Below are positions 9,014 through 16,987 of a stretch of 64,000 bases of DNA, piece by piece (position 1 is the first letter of the stretch; the number at the start of each line of letters is the position of its first letter). A program made the position numbers and the translations under genes. Location: NCBI RefSeq assembly GCF_003097655.1, contig NZ_QCZH01000007.1, positions 108,970 through 172,969 of the forward strand, in the 5' to 3' direction. Below the pieces are notes generated by a model that did no database searches, was not told where the DNA came from, and saw nothing but the letters and a program-made list of their open reading frames with translations. Source of the DNA: Flavobacterium laiguense. GTDB lineage: Bacteria > Bacteroidota > Bacteroidia > Flavobacteriales > Flavobacteriaceae.

Positions 9014-10120
9014 GTGTCAGAAAATATTCAAAATAAAGCTTTATTCTCTCAAGTTGTCGAACTATTGCAAAATGCTCGACAACAGGTTTTTCGTACCGTA
9101 AATTCAACAATGGTTTACACCTATTTTGAAATAGGAAGAATGATTGTAGAAGAAGAGCAAAACGGAAAAGACAGGGCCGAATATGGAAAGAAACTATTAA
9201 AAGGTCTTTCTGAACAGTTGACTAATGAGTTTGGGAAAGGGTTTTCTGTCGAAAATCTTGACCGAATGAGAAAATTTTATAAAATATATTCAATTTCGTC
9301 ATCAGTGATGACGAAATTGAATCTTGAGAAATCCGCAACAGTGTATCAGATTTCTCAAGATTCAATTTTCCAGTCGCTGACTGGGGAATTTGAAAGTCAA
9401 AAAGCGCAGTTGTTGATTTCGTTTTTTAAATTGACTTGGACGCATTATATTTTCTTAATGCGAATTGACGACATAAACGAAAGACGTTTTTATGAAATTG
9501 AATCAGAAAAATACAATTGGAGTGTTCGAGAGTTAAAACGCCAATATGATTCGGCACTTTATACACGATTGGCTTTAAGCCGAGATAAAGAAGGAATTTT
9601 AAAACTTTCCGAGAAAGGTCAGATTATAGAGAAACCAAAAGATATTATCAAAGATCCCTATATTTTGGAGTTTTTAGGATTGCCTGAATTACATCAATAT
9701 TCTGAATCGGAGTTGGAAGAAGAAATTATCAATAAATTAGAGCATTTTTTATTAGAATTAGGCCACGGTTTTACTTTTGTAGCCAGACAAAACAGAATTA
9801 CTTTTGATGATAAACATTTCCGAATCGATTTGGTTTTTTATAACCGAATATTGAAATGTTTTGTTCTAATTGATTTAAAAATAGGAGAATTAAAACACCA
9901 AGATTTAGGACAAATGCAAATGTATGTCAATTATTACGACAGAGAAATGTGTTTGGAAGATGAAAACAAAACCATAGGAATTGTGCTTTGTCAAAACAAA
10001 AGTGATTTGGTAGTAGAATACACGTTGCCTGAAAATAACGAGCAAATATTTGCCAGTAAATACAAAACAATTCTGCCAAGCAGAGAAGATTTAATACAAT
10101 TAATTTCGGAATCAAAATAA
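9014..10120 (+). CDS. DUF1016 / YhcG-type PD-(D/E)xK nuclease
   Basis: The protein has 368 residues and starts at GTG. The N-terminal DUF1016_N winged-helix region (about 1-90) contains VYTYFEIGRMIVEEEQNG. A variable linker (about 92-126) leads to LTWTHYIFLMRI and the C-terminal nuclease domain, whose core IDLVFYNRILKCFVLIDLK holds the D...DxK active-site pattern, followed by GQMQMYVNYYD. The family is common in accessory and defence regions, often near type I restriction-modification genes, and no fully settled role is known to me. Here it sits between parE (18 bases upstream) and parC (its stop directly abuts the parC ATG as TAAATG), so it must be co-expressed with topoisomerase IV. About 100 bases encoding the linker are nested palindromes. 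Confidence 0.93.
   Translation: MSENIQNKALFSQVVELLQNARQQVFRTVNSTMVYTYFEIGRMIVEEEQNGKDRAEYGKKLLKGLSEQLTNEFGKGFSVENLDRMRKFYKIYSISSSVMTKLNLEKSATVYQISQDSIFQSLTGEFESQKAQLLISFFKLTWTHYIFLMRIDDINERRFYEIESEKYNWSVRELKRQYDSALYTRLALSRDKEGILKLSEKGQIIEKPKDIIKDPYILEFLGLPELHQYSESELEEEIINKLEHFLLELGHGFTFVARQNRITFDDKHFRIDLVFYNRILKCFVLIDLKIGELKHQDLGQMQMYVNYYDREMCLEDENKTIGIVLCQNKSDLVVEYTLPENNEQIFASKYKTILPSREDLIQLISESK
9288..9390. repeat. Three nested palindromes inside the DUF1016 linker
   Basis: The first is a perfect palindrome at 9288-9322, with 17-base arms around one G. It overlaps a second inverted repeat with 20-base perfect arms (9314-9333 and 9349-9368) around a 15-base loop. That overlaps a third, with 12-base arms including two G.T pairs (9364-9375 and 9379-9390) around GCT. 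All of it is translated, in frame, as the interdomain linker of the nuclease. Confidence 0.9.
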
Positions 10121-12850
10121 ATGAAAGACGAAGAAGACGATAACATAATTCCAGCAAACGAAGAAAATAATTCAGAAGATCATTCTAATGATGACAATCA
10201 AGATGATAATGATTCTGATGAAATTATTGAAGTAGAAGCCAAGCATTTTGAAGGGCAACATTTTTACGAAAATGATGAGGATGAAAATGATACCATTACC
10301 AAAGTTACAGGAATGTACAAAGATTGGTTTTTGGATTATGCTTCCTATGTAATTCTGGAGCGTGCCGTTCCTGCGATTGAGGATGGTTTCAAACCCGTAC
10401 AGCGAAGAATCATGCACTCTTTGAAAGAGTTGGATGACGGCCGTTACAATAAAGTTGCCAATGTAGTTGGGCACACTATGCAGTATCACCCACACGGGGA
10501 TCAGAGTATTGGTGATGCGATGGTTCAAATTGGTCAGAAAGAATTATTGATTGATTGTCAAGGAAACTGGGGTAATATCTTAACGGGTGACGGAGCTGCA
10601 GCTTCCCGTTATATTGAGGCGCGTTTGTCTAAATTCGCTTTGGAAGTATTGTATTCTCCAAAAATCACCGACTGGGGTGTTTCTTATGATGGACGTCGTG
10701 CCGAACCGAATAACTTACCCGTAAAATTCCCATTATTACTGGCTTCTGGAGCTGAGGGAATTGCTGTAGGTCTTTCGACAAAAGTGTTGCCTCATAATTT
10801 TAATGAGTTGATAGATTCCTCTATTAAAATTCTGAAAGGAAAACCATTTACGTTATATCCCGATTTCTTGACACAAGGTATAGCCGATGTGTCGAATTAT
10901 AATGATGGATTGCGTGGTGGTCGTGTTCGGGTTCGTGCCAAGATTGGTCAATTTGACAAAAATACGTTGGTGATTACACAGATTCCGTTTTCGACCAATA
11001 CGACGACTTTGATTGACAGTATTTTGAAAGCCAACGATAAAGGTAAAATCAAAATCAAAAAAATTGAAGATAATACCGCTGCGGAAGTAGAGATCTTAAT
11101 TCATCTTTTTCCAGGGGTTTCTCCGGATAAAACTATTGATGCCTTGTTTGCTTTCACGGCTTGCGAAACTTCGGTGGCGCCATTGGGTTGTGTGATCGAG
11201 GATAACAAACCGTTGTTTATCGGGGTTTCTGATATGTTGAAAATTTCAACAAACCGAACTGTTCAGCTTTTGAAAAGTGAACTCGAGATTCAATTGAGTG
11301 AACTCGAAGAACAATGGCATTTTCTTTCTTTGGAACGTATTTTTATCGAAAATAAAATCTACCGTGATATTGAGGATAAAACGACTCGGGAAGATGTAAT
11401 AAAGGCTGTTGATGATGGATTAAAACCGTTTACTCAAAATTTGAAACGCGCTGTAACCGAAGAAGATATTTTGAGGTTATTGGATATTCGAATTATGCGT
11501 ATTTCGAAATTCGACAGCAATAAAGCACAGGATAAAATCGAAGCTTTAGAAGGTAGCATTGAGCAAGTAAAATATGATTTGGACCATATAATCGATTTTG
11601 CGATAGCATACTTTACCCGATTAAAAGAGAAATACGGAAAAGGTAGGGAACGCCAAACCGAGTTGCGTATTTTTGATGATATCGAAGCTACGAAAGTTGT
11701 TTTAAGAAACACCAAATTATACGTAAATAGAGAAGAAGGCTTTGTAGGTACAAGCTTGAAAAAAGACGAATACGTTACCGATTGTTCCGATATTGACGAT
11801 GTAATTGTTTTTCTTCGAGATGGGAAAATGATGATTACTAAAGTCGATGCCAAAACCTTTGTTGGGAAAGACATTATTCATATTGCCATTTTTGACAAAA
11901 GTGATAAACGTACCATTTATAATATGATTTACCGCGACGGAAAATCAGGCCCATCGTATATCAAGCGATTCAATGTTTCGGGCGTTACTCGTGACAAATC
12001 GTATGATTTGACCAATGAAACTGCGGGTTCACAAACCTTGTATTTTTCTTGTAATCCGAATGGAGAAGCTGAGGTAATCACGATTTTATTACGTCAAGTG
12101 GGAAGTGTTAAAAAATTGAAATTCGACATTGACTTTGCTGCTTTGGCCATTAAAGGACGTGCTTCCAAAGGGAATCTGGTAACCAAATATCCAATCAAGA
12201 AAATCGAATTGAAGGAGAAAGGAATCTCAACGTTATTGCCAAGAAAGGTTTGGTTTGATGATACTGTACAACGATTGAACGTAGACGCTAGGGGAGAGTT
12301 GTTGGGCGAATTTAGGCCGAGCGACAAAATTTTAGTGATTTCGCAAGCTGGAAAAATAAAAGTCATTACGCCCGAATTGACAACACACTTTGATGAAGAT
12401 ATGATTGTTTTAGAAAAATGGGTTCCTAAAAAACCAATTTCCGCTATTTATTATGATGGTGATAAAGAGAGATATTATATCAAACGTTTCTTGGTAGAAA
12501 CCGAAAATAAAGAGGAAAGTTTTATTACCGAGCATCCTAATTCGAGATTAGAAATCGTAGCAACGGATTATCGTCCTGTAGCCGAATTAGTTTTCACGAA
12601 GGTAAAAGGAGTTCAAAAAGAAAATATGACCGTAGATATTGAGTCTTTCATTGCCGTAAAAGGATTTAAAGCCCTTGGAAATCAATTGACAACGGATAAG
12701 TTGAAACAAGTGAATTTATTAGAACCCTTACCGTATGAAGCTCCTGAGGAAATTATTCCGGAAGAAATAGAAGTACAAGACGAAACCAATGCTGATGATG
12801 CTGACATTCATCTGGATGATGATGGTCAGGTTACTTTAAGTTTAGAATAA
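10121..12850 (+). CDS. parC: DNA topoisomerase IV subunit A
   Basis: This 909-residue breakage-reunion subunit has the conserved core from about residue 65 (YASYVILERAVPAIEDG), the winged-helix CAP region, and the active-site Tyr164 in GAAASRYIEARL. A long coiled coil follows, with a C-terminal beta-propeller-like region (about 540-860). It cleaves DNA and passes duplexes with ParE. Two departures from short ParC proteins are visible: an acidic N-terminal extension of about 57 residues (more than half D, E or N) and an acidic tail (DDADIHLDDDG). The ATG directly follows the stop of the nuclease gene, suggesting translational coupling. Confidence 0.95.
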   Translation: MKDEEDDNIIPANEENNSEDHSNDDNQDDNDSDEIIEVEAKHFEGQHFYENDEDENDTITKVTGMYKDWFLDYASYVILERAVPAIEDGFKPVQRRIMHSLKELDDGRYNKVANVVGHTMQYHPHGDQSIGDAMVQIGQKELLIDCQGNWGNILTGDGAAASRYIEARLSKFALEVLYSPKITDWGVSYDGRRAEPNNLPVKFPLLLASGAEGIAVGLSTKVLPHNFNELIDSSIKILKGKPFTLYPDFLTQGIADVSNYNDGLRGGRVRVRAKIGQFDKNTLVITQIPFSTNTTTLIDSILKANDKGKIKIKKIEDNTAAEVEILIHLFPGVSPDKTIDALFAFTACETSVAPLGCVIEDNKPLFIGVSDMLKISTNRTVQLLKSELEIQLSELEEQWHFLSLERIFIENKIYRDIEDKTTREDVIKAVDDGLKPFTQNLKRAVTEEDILRLLDIRIMRISKFDSNKAQDKIEALEGSIEQVKYDLDHIIDFAIAYFTRLKEKYGKGRERQTELRIFDDIEATKVVLRNTKLYVNREEGFVGTSLKKDEYVTDCSDIDDVIVFLRDGKMMITKVDAKTFVGKDIIHIAIFDKSDKRTIYNMIYRDGKSGPSYIKRFNVSGVTRDKSYDLTNETAGSQTLYFSCNPNGEAEVITILLRQVGSVKKLKFDIDFAALAIKGRASKGNLVTKYPIKKIELKEKGISTLLPRKVWFDDTVQRLNVDARGELLGEFRPSDKILVISQAGKIKVITPELTTHFDEDMIVLEKWVPKKPISAIYYDGDKERYYIKRFLVETENKEESFITEHPNSRLEIVATDYRPVAELVFTKVKGVQKENMTVDIESFIAVKGFKALGNQLTTDKLKQVNLLEPLPYEAPEEIIPEEIEVQDETNADDADIHLDDDGQVTLSLE

Positions 12851-12856
12851 ATAAAC

Positions 12857-12890
12857 AAAAAACACCTTTCAAACTTGAAAGGTGTTTTTT
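12857..12890. terminator. Bidirectional terminator between parC and the ECF operon
   Basis: A perfect 16-bp stem (arms 12857-12872 and 12875-12890) has an A run on one side and a T run on the other, so it can end transcription of parC on plus and the membrane-protein gene on minus. Confidence 0.9.
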
Positions 12891-12892
12891 GT

Positions 12893-13462
12893 TTAAGAGA
12901 TGTTTTTTAAGAAATCTAAAAGTTGCATTTCTTTTTTAATTATTTTCAGGATAAAGTATCCAAAAATGAGCAAGAAACCAAATCCACTTATTAGTATATA
13001 GAGGTAAAAACCTTTGGATAAGTTTTCTTTAAATACGGGTAGTAAGAGTGTGAAACCCACGATATAAGTTACGTATACTATTGGAGTAAGTATATAATGA
13101 ATTTTTTTTCTCCATTGATAAAATTGATGTGTCAGTTTACTGTATTCAATTAATGAAACATCTGTTTTGATAGCATTAAATTTTGAGACACTAATTCTTT
13201 CTATTAGTATTCGTAGTAAGAGCATTCCAATCATTATACTTAAGCCCAAATTTAATGTCGTTTGCATATAGGCATCCATTATAATATAATACGAAATTAA
13301 TATTAGGGAGGTTAGGCTTAAAATGGCACTAGTCCAAAAATGATTACGGTTAATTTTTTTAGTATGTGCCTCTGCTTTTTTAATAATGTCATTGGCAGTA
13401 GGATTTGAACTGGCTTTAGTTTGCTGATTCCAAATAGTTTGTAAGTCTTCAAATGTTTTCAT
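12893..13462 (-). CDS. Membrane protein, probable partner of the ECF sigma factor
   Basis: A 189-residue protein with a soluble N-terminal 40 residues (MKTFEDLQTIWNQQTKAS) and four hydrophobic segments (about 42-63, 68-88, 121-143, 150-171). Its start overlaps the 3' end of the sigma-factor gene by 14 bases, so expression is coupled. A cytoplasmic head plus membrane anchor directly after an ECF sigma gene is the usual place for an anti-sigma factor. I see no zinc-binding ASD motif, so the anti-sigma role is inferred from position only. Confidence 0.75.
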   Translation of the reverse strand: MKTFEDLQTIWNQQTKASSNPTANDIIKKAEAHTKKINRNHFWTSAILSLTSLILISYYIIMDAYMQTTLNLGLSIMIGMLLLRILIERISVSKFNAIKTDVSLIEYSKLTHQFYQWRKKIHYILTPIVYVTYIVGFTLLLPVFKENLSKGFYLYILISGFGFLLIFGYFILKIIKKEMQLLDFLKNIS

Positions 13463-13943
13463 TTTGTACGCATTGAGTTAAACTTTTTTTAATTCGATGA
13501 ATTCTAACGCGAAGTGTTTCTTCGGTTATTCCAACTACTTCTGATATTTCTAGATATTCTATTCCTTCTAAGATCATCAGAATGATCATTTTGTTTGTTT
13601 CTTCAAGTTTTTGTATGCATTGATACATTTGTTGAAGTTGTTCTTCTTTTTCGTTCGAATATGTTTCTGAAATGATTTGAGGTAGAATATCCGTCCTAAT
13701 TTCTTTTTTGGAGGATGATTTTCGTAAATAAAGAAGGCAAGTATTTACGGCTATTCTATAAATCCATGTGCTAATACTTGATTCATTTCGGAATTTGTCT
13801 AAATTCTCCCATATTTTAATGAAAATATCTTGAGTAGCGTCAGAAGCTAATGCTATATCTCCACAAAAATAACCTTTGCACAAACGAAACACTTTAGTGT
13901 AATGCTTGCTATATATGTCGTTAAATTTTTCTTTTTTACTCAA
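13449..13943 (-). CDS. ECF-type RNA polymerase sigma factor
   Basis: A 164-residue protein with sigma region 2 (DATQDIFIKIWENLDKFR and STWIYRIAVNTCLLYLRK) and region 4 helix-turn-helix (EYLEISEVVGITEETLRVRI) and no region 3, as expected of extracytoplasmic-function sigma factors. It would direct RNA polymerase to a stress or envelope regulon. It lies one base after the hydrolase stop and overlaps the membrane-protein gene downstream, forming a three-gene operon that ends at the 12857-12890 hairpin. Confidence 0.93.
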   Translation of the reverse strand: MSKKEKFNDIYSKHYTKVFRLCKGYFCGDIALASDATQDIFIKIWENLDKFRNESSISTWIYRIAVNTCLLYLRKSSSKKEIRTDILPQIISETYSNEKEEQLQQMYQCIQKLEETNKMIILMILEGIEYLEISEVVGITEETLRVRIHRIKKSLTQCVQNENI

Positions 13944-13944
13944 C

Positions 13945-14781
13945 TTATTGCATTTCTAATTTTACTTTTTCAATAAACCACTCTGGTTGATCAAACATTA
14001 CAAAATGAGCAGATTTATTTGCATAATAAATTTTAACGGATGTTAGGTTTTCAAATTGCGCTTTATATGTTTTTTGTACTGTATTGATATCTGGATATGT
14101 TGCTGCTAAAATTACTACTGGTATTTTAATTTTGGCAATTTCTTTACGTAAATCTAAGTTAAGCATATCAATATAACCATTTACATAGGTTTTTCTATCA
14201 GCAATTTTCATCCAATCGTTGATTATTTTTTGTTTTTCTTCGTTTAAACACATATAAGGAATGGACTTGGAATTCATTTCATTGAATGCATTTTGTTCCA
14301 TAGTCAGCATCATTTTGCTTTGCGGATTGTCATAAGGAATAATGTCTCCTTTGTAATTAGGAATCATCAAAGCTGCTGTTGCGGGTAAAGCATCAACTGC
14401 AATTACTTTTTTGAAAAGATCAATTTCTGTTGATGCTAACCAATAACTTAAAGTCCCACCTAAACTATGACCAATTAATGTGGCTTTTTTTAATTTTTTA
14501 ATCTTTACATAATAAATTATTTCTTCTTTTATTGTTGATAGCCAATGACTTTCAATTGGTGGCACATTACCAAATCCTGCGAATGTAAAAATGTGACATT
14601 CATAAGTTTTAGAAAGTTCTGCTACCGTTTCATTCCATACTTCGCCTGTGCAACCAAAACCAGGGAGTAATAAAACAGGATCTCCTTTTCCCTTTATTTC
14701 TACTTTAAAAGAAGTTTGTGAATAAACAGATTTGGAAATAAAAAGTGTAAATAAGATAATTAAAATTAAATTTGTTTTCAT
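13945..14781 (-). CDS. Secreted alpha/beta hydrolase
   Basis: A 278-residue protein with a signal peptide (cleavage near residue 22, VYSQ) and an alpha/beta-hydrolase fold. The oxyanion segment is LLLPGFGCTGEVW, the nucleophile is Ser106 in GHSLGG, and the catalytic His259 is in SAHFVMFDQPEWF. The protein is thus a periplasmic or exported esterase/lipase-like enzyme, substrate unknown. It is the first gene of the operon with the ECF sigma factor (one-base gap), an unusual order, since sigma genes usually lead. The hydrolase may be part of the signal or of the response. Confidence 0.87.
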   Translation of the reverse strand: MKTNLILIILFTLFISKSVYSQTSFKVEIKGKGDPVLLLPGFGCTGEVWNETVAELSKTYECHIFTFAGFGNVPPIESHWLSTIKEEIIYYVKIKKLKKATLIGHSLGGTLSYWLASTEIDLFKKVIAVDALPATAALMIPNYKGDIIPYDNPQSKMMLTMEQNAFNEMNSKSIPYMCLNEEKQKIINDWMKIADRKTYVNGYIDMLNLDLRKEIAKIKIPVVILAATYPDINTVQKTYKAQFENLTSVKIYYANKSAHFVMFDQPEWFIEKVKLEMQ

Positions 14782-14950
14782 GATGTTTATTTTTTAGTTT
14801 TCCTTTTGATACAGTACTATATTATTTGTTACATCAAAAAAACTTTTTTTTCTTAAAATAAAATATAAAAACTTGATATACAGGTTGTTTTGTTGTGGAT
14901 TTGTAAAACTCAGATTATTTATAGGTTTAATTGATACGTCTGGTATATAA

Positions 14951-14980
14951 AAAAAAAGCTCCTGAAAAGGAGCTTTTTTT
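14951..14980. terminator. Terminator after the TerC gene (minus strand)
   Basis: AAAAAAAGCTCCT and AGGAGCTTTTTTT form a perfect 13-bp stem with loop GAAA. It lies 12 bases past the TerC stop on the minus strand, and also faces the hydrolase leader. Confidence 0.88.
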
Positions 14981-14991
14981 ATCAAGAATAA

Positions 14992-15759
14992 TTATTTCTT
15001 TTTAGTTTTCATATTTAATATTTCTACGAATAGTGAAAACGAAATAGCAAAGTATAAATAACCTTTTGGAACAGGAGTGACATGACTGCCAAAAATAAGT
15101 GCGTTTGATAAGTGGGCACTTTCAGTAAGTAACATGAATCCGATTAAGATTAAAAAGGATAATCCCAAAATTTGGATAGACGGATGCTTGTTGACAAAAT
15201 TCCCAACAGGAACCGCAAACTGCATCATAATCAGAACGGAAATTATAACTGCAGTAACCATAATATACAAAGCACCTTCAACACCATTGGTCATCCCCAC
15301 AGCAGTCAAAATACTGTCAAATGAGAAAACCAAATCGATCATTATAATTTGCAGAATAACACTCTGAAAAGATTTTGTAGCCGCTTTGCCCAATTCTTTT
15401 TCTTCGTGACCTTTCTCATCTACTTTCTCTCGAATTTCATTCGTGCTTTTGTAAATCAAAAACAATCCGCCAAATAGTAATATGAGACTTTGACCTGTAA
15501 TTCCAGCATGAAACCAACTAAAATCTATTGTAAACCAAGGTTTTTTCATTTGGGTCAAAAGATTAATTCCAAACAACAATACAATTCGCATAAACATAGC
15601 CAAGAACATTCCCAATTTTGTTGCTTTTTTGCGGTCTTCGATTGCTAATTTTCCAGTTGCAATAGAGATAAAAATGATGTTATCAATACCTAAAACAATT
15701 TCAAGAAATGTCAACGTTAACAAGGCAATCCACGCATCTGGGTTTAAAAATACTTCCAT
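14992..15759 (-). CDS. TerC family integral membrane protein
   Basis: A 255-residue protein with about seven membrane segments. The conserved acidic pair is in TFLEIVLGIDNIIFISI (residues 17-33), and a second signature is MIDLVFSFDSILTAVGM. These match the TerC/YkoY/YoaE family, linked to tellurite resistance and more recently to manganese export during metalation of secreted proteins. It is monocistronic, with its own terminator. The substrate here is not determined by sequence. Confidence 0.92.
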   Translation of the reverse strand: MEVFLNPDAWIALLTLTFLEIVLGIDNIIFISIATGKLAIEDRKKATKLGMFLAMFMRIVLLFGINLLTQMKKPWFTIDFSWFHAGITGQSLILLFGGLFLIYKSTNEIREKVDEKGHEEKELGKAATKSFQSVILQIIMIDLVFSFDSILTAVGMTNGVEGALYIMVTAVIISVLIMMQFAVPVGNFVNKHPSIQILGLSFLILIGFMLLTESAHLSNALIFGSHVTPVPKGYLYFAISFSLFVEILNMKTKKK

Positions 15760-15816
15760 TTTATTTTGTTATGTGGTTTAAAATTATGAGTTTATGTAAT
15801 CTGTAGTCTGAATTCT

Positions 15817-16191
15817 TTAATCTGAAATCTTCGTAACCGTTCCTTTTTGTTTCGAATCGACGCCTACCATTCCAAATTCAAAGGTATAGGAATTTTTCGT
15901 AGTTGTCAAAATTTTCATATCAATCGCTTTCTCTTCCGCTTTGTTTTTGGGGTGTTTCTTTTGTAAAACATACTCGCAATCATTCACCCAACGAATTGTG
16001 GAAGTGTCTGTTTTACCTTCAAAAGTCTCAATCTCAATACTGTCATTGCGTTCAAATAACGTTGTTTTTTTAACGCCGTCTATTTCAAAGTCAAACTTAA
16101 ATTTCCCTGTTTTAAAGTCGGCACAGTTGCGTTCTGCATTATAGCAGGACATTAGAAGCAATACAGGTAAGAGTAAGGTTATTTTTTTCAT
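15817..16191 (-). CDS. Small lipoprotein of a flavobacterial family
   Basis: A 124-residue lipoprotein: signal MKKITLLLPVLLLMSC with the lipobox cysteine at residue 16, then YNAERNCADFKTGKF, the family signature. The mature part looks like a small beta-rich domain. Homologues in flavobacteria have been labelled 'DNA topoisomerase IV' in databases, which nothing in this sequence supports: it is an exported 13-kDa lipoprotein. The function is unknown. Its start lies 25 bases after a GC-rich repeat element. Confidence 0.85.
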   Translation of the reverse strand: MKKITLLLPVLLLMSCYNAERNCADFKTGKFKFDFEIDGVKKTTLFERNDSIEIETFEGKTDTSTIRWVNDCEYVLQKKHPKNKAEEKAIDMKILTTTKNSYTFEFGMVGVDSKQKGTVTKISD

Positions 16192-16214
16192 TTTTATTAG
16201 TTTTATTTTTATTT

Positions 16215-16362
16215 GGGCCTAATCCAGCTGTTCGTTGCAACTCCTCGGTCTATCCCCTTTTTTTCTAATGCCCCAAAATGAGCTTCCTTTGGTCGCTCTT
16301 TTGGGGCAAGAAAAAATAGGGTTTAGCCCTGTGGGGTTTTCACTTCCATCTGGGGCAGTATA
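16215..16362 (-). repeat. GC-rich interspersed element, copy A
   Basis: Read on minus, the element begins CTGCCCCAGATGGAAGTG, passes AGAGCGACCAAAGGAAGCTC, and ends GGATTAGGC just upstream of the lipoprotein gene. Copy B at 25107-25248 shares these three blocks in the same order. It has several short self-complementary stretches (TTGCCCCAAAA / TTTTGGGGCA) and no reading frame. It is far more GC-rich than its surroundings. Confidence 0.65.
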
Positions 16363-16409
16363 TTAGTTATTAGCAATTAGTCATTTTCTTTTGCCATTTA
16401 TATTGCTCA

Positions 16410-16985
16410 TTATTTCAATCTTCTAAATTCTTCTTCCGTAAAATTTTTAATCGTTTTCTCTTGAGCAAATTTAGTGGCATTATAACTATTCGATTTGTTT
16501 TTAGGAATGGATAAACTATCCCAATCACTATTTTTTAGTTGTTTGGAATAAAAAACAATTTGCCCAATATGATACGGATAATGTGCTAGTTGTCTGTTGA
16601 TGGCTTCAATTACCGTATGTCCCTCGTTCCGAATGTAAATAATCTCCAAAAGCAGCTCGGGTTGTAAACTTTCTAAAGCTCCGAAGAAACAATTCCAGCC
16701 GGCATTCCAAGCGGTCAATACTTCTTCTTTTGTTTGTAAATCATTTTCAAATTCAGCATCGCGATTTCTCGTTTCTTTTTCGCCATCGGTGGTTAGGAAA
16801 TTCGTCCAACGCGAGAGCATATTTCCCGAAAGATGTTTTACAATTACGGCAATGCTATTTGTGTCATTGTTTACAGCCACAAAAAGTTGTTCTGGTTCTA
16901 GTTGCTCCATTGCTTTTTCTCCAAGCATTTTATAGTAGAGAAATTGTTTTTTTACGCTTTCAAGGTAAGAGGTAGTTGCATTCAT
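16410..16985 (-). CDS. DinB-like protein, DUF1572 family
   Basis: A 191-residue protein predicted to be a four-helix bundle. The His residues in VKHLSGN and HYPYHIGQIVFYSKQ, at the positions expected for the DinB metal site, and the pattern RNEGHTVIEAINRQLAHY point to the DUF1572/DinB superfamily, whose members include metal-dependent thiol transferases such as BstA-type enzymes. The physiological reaction is unknown. It lies two bases after the small pentapeptide gene, so the two are probably co-transcribed, together with the DUF6095 gene. Confidence 0.82.
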   Translation of the reverse strand: MNATTSYLESVKKQFLYYKMLGEKAMEQLEPEQLFVAVNNDTNSIAVIVKHLSGNMLSRWTNFLTTDGEKETRNRDAEFENDLQTKEEVLTAWNAGWNCFFGALESLQPELLLEIIYIRNEGHTVIEAINRQLAHYPYHIGQIVFYSKQLKNSDWDSLSIPKNKSNSYNATKFAQEKTIKNFTEEEFRRLK

Positions 16986-16987
16986 GA

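Noticed and set aside
14794..14985. 63-residue open frame between the hydrolase and TerC genes
   Set aside because: It overlaps the TerC terminator hairpin, has no recognisable motif and reads as AT-rich intergenic translation.
15817..16191. Naming this lipoprotein as DNA topoisomerase IV, as some database entries do
   Set aside because: A 124-residue lipoprotein with a lipobox has none of the topoisomerase motifs; true parE and parC are at 7130 and 10121.
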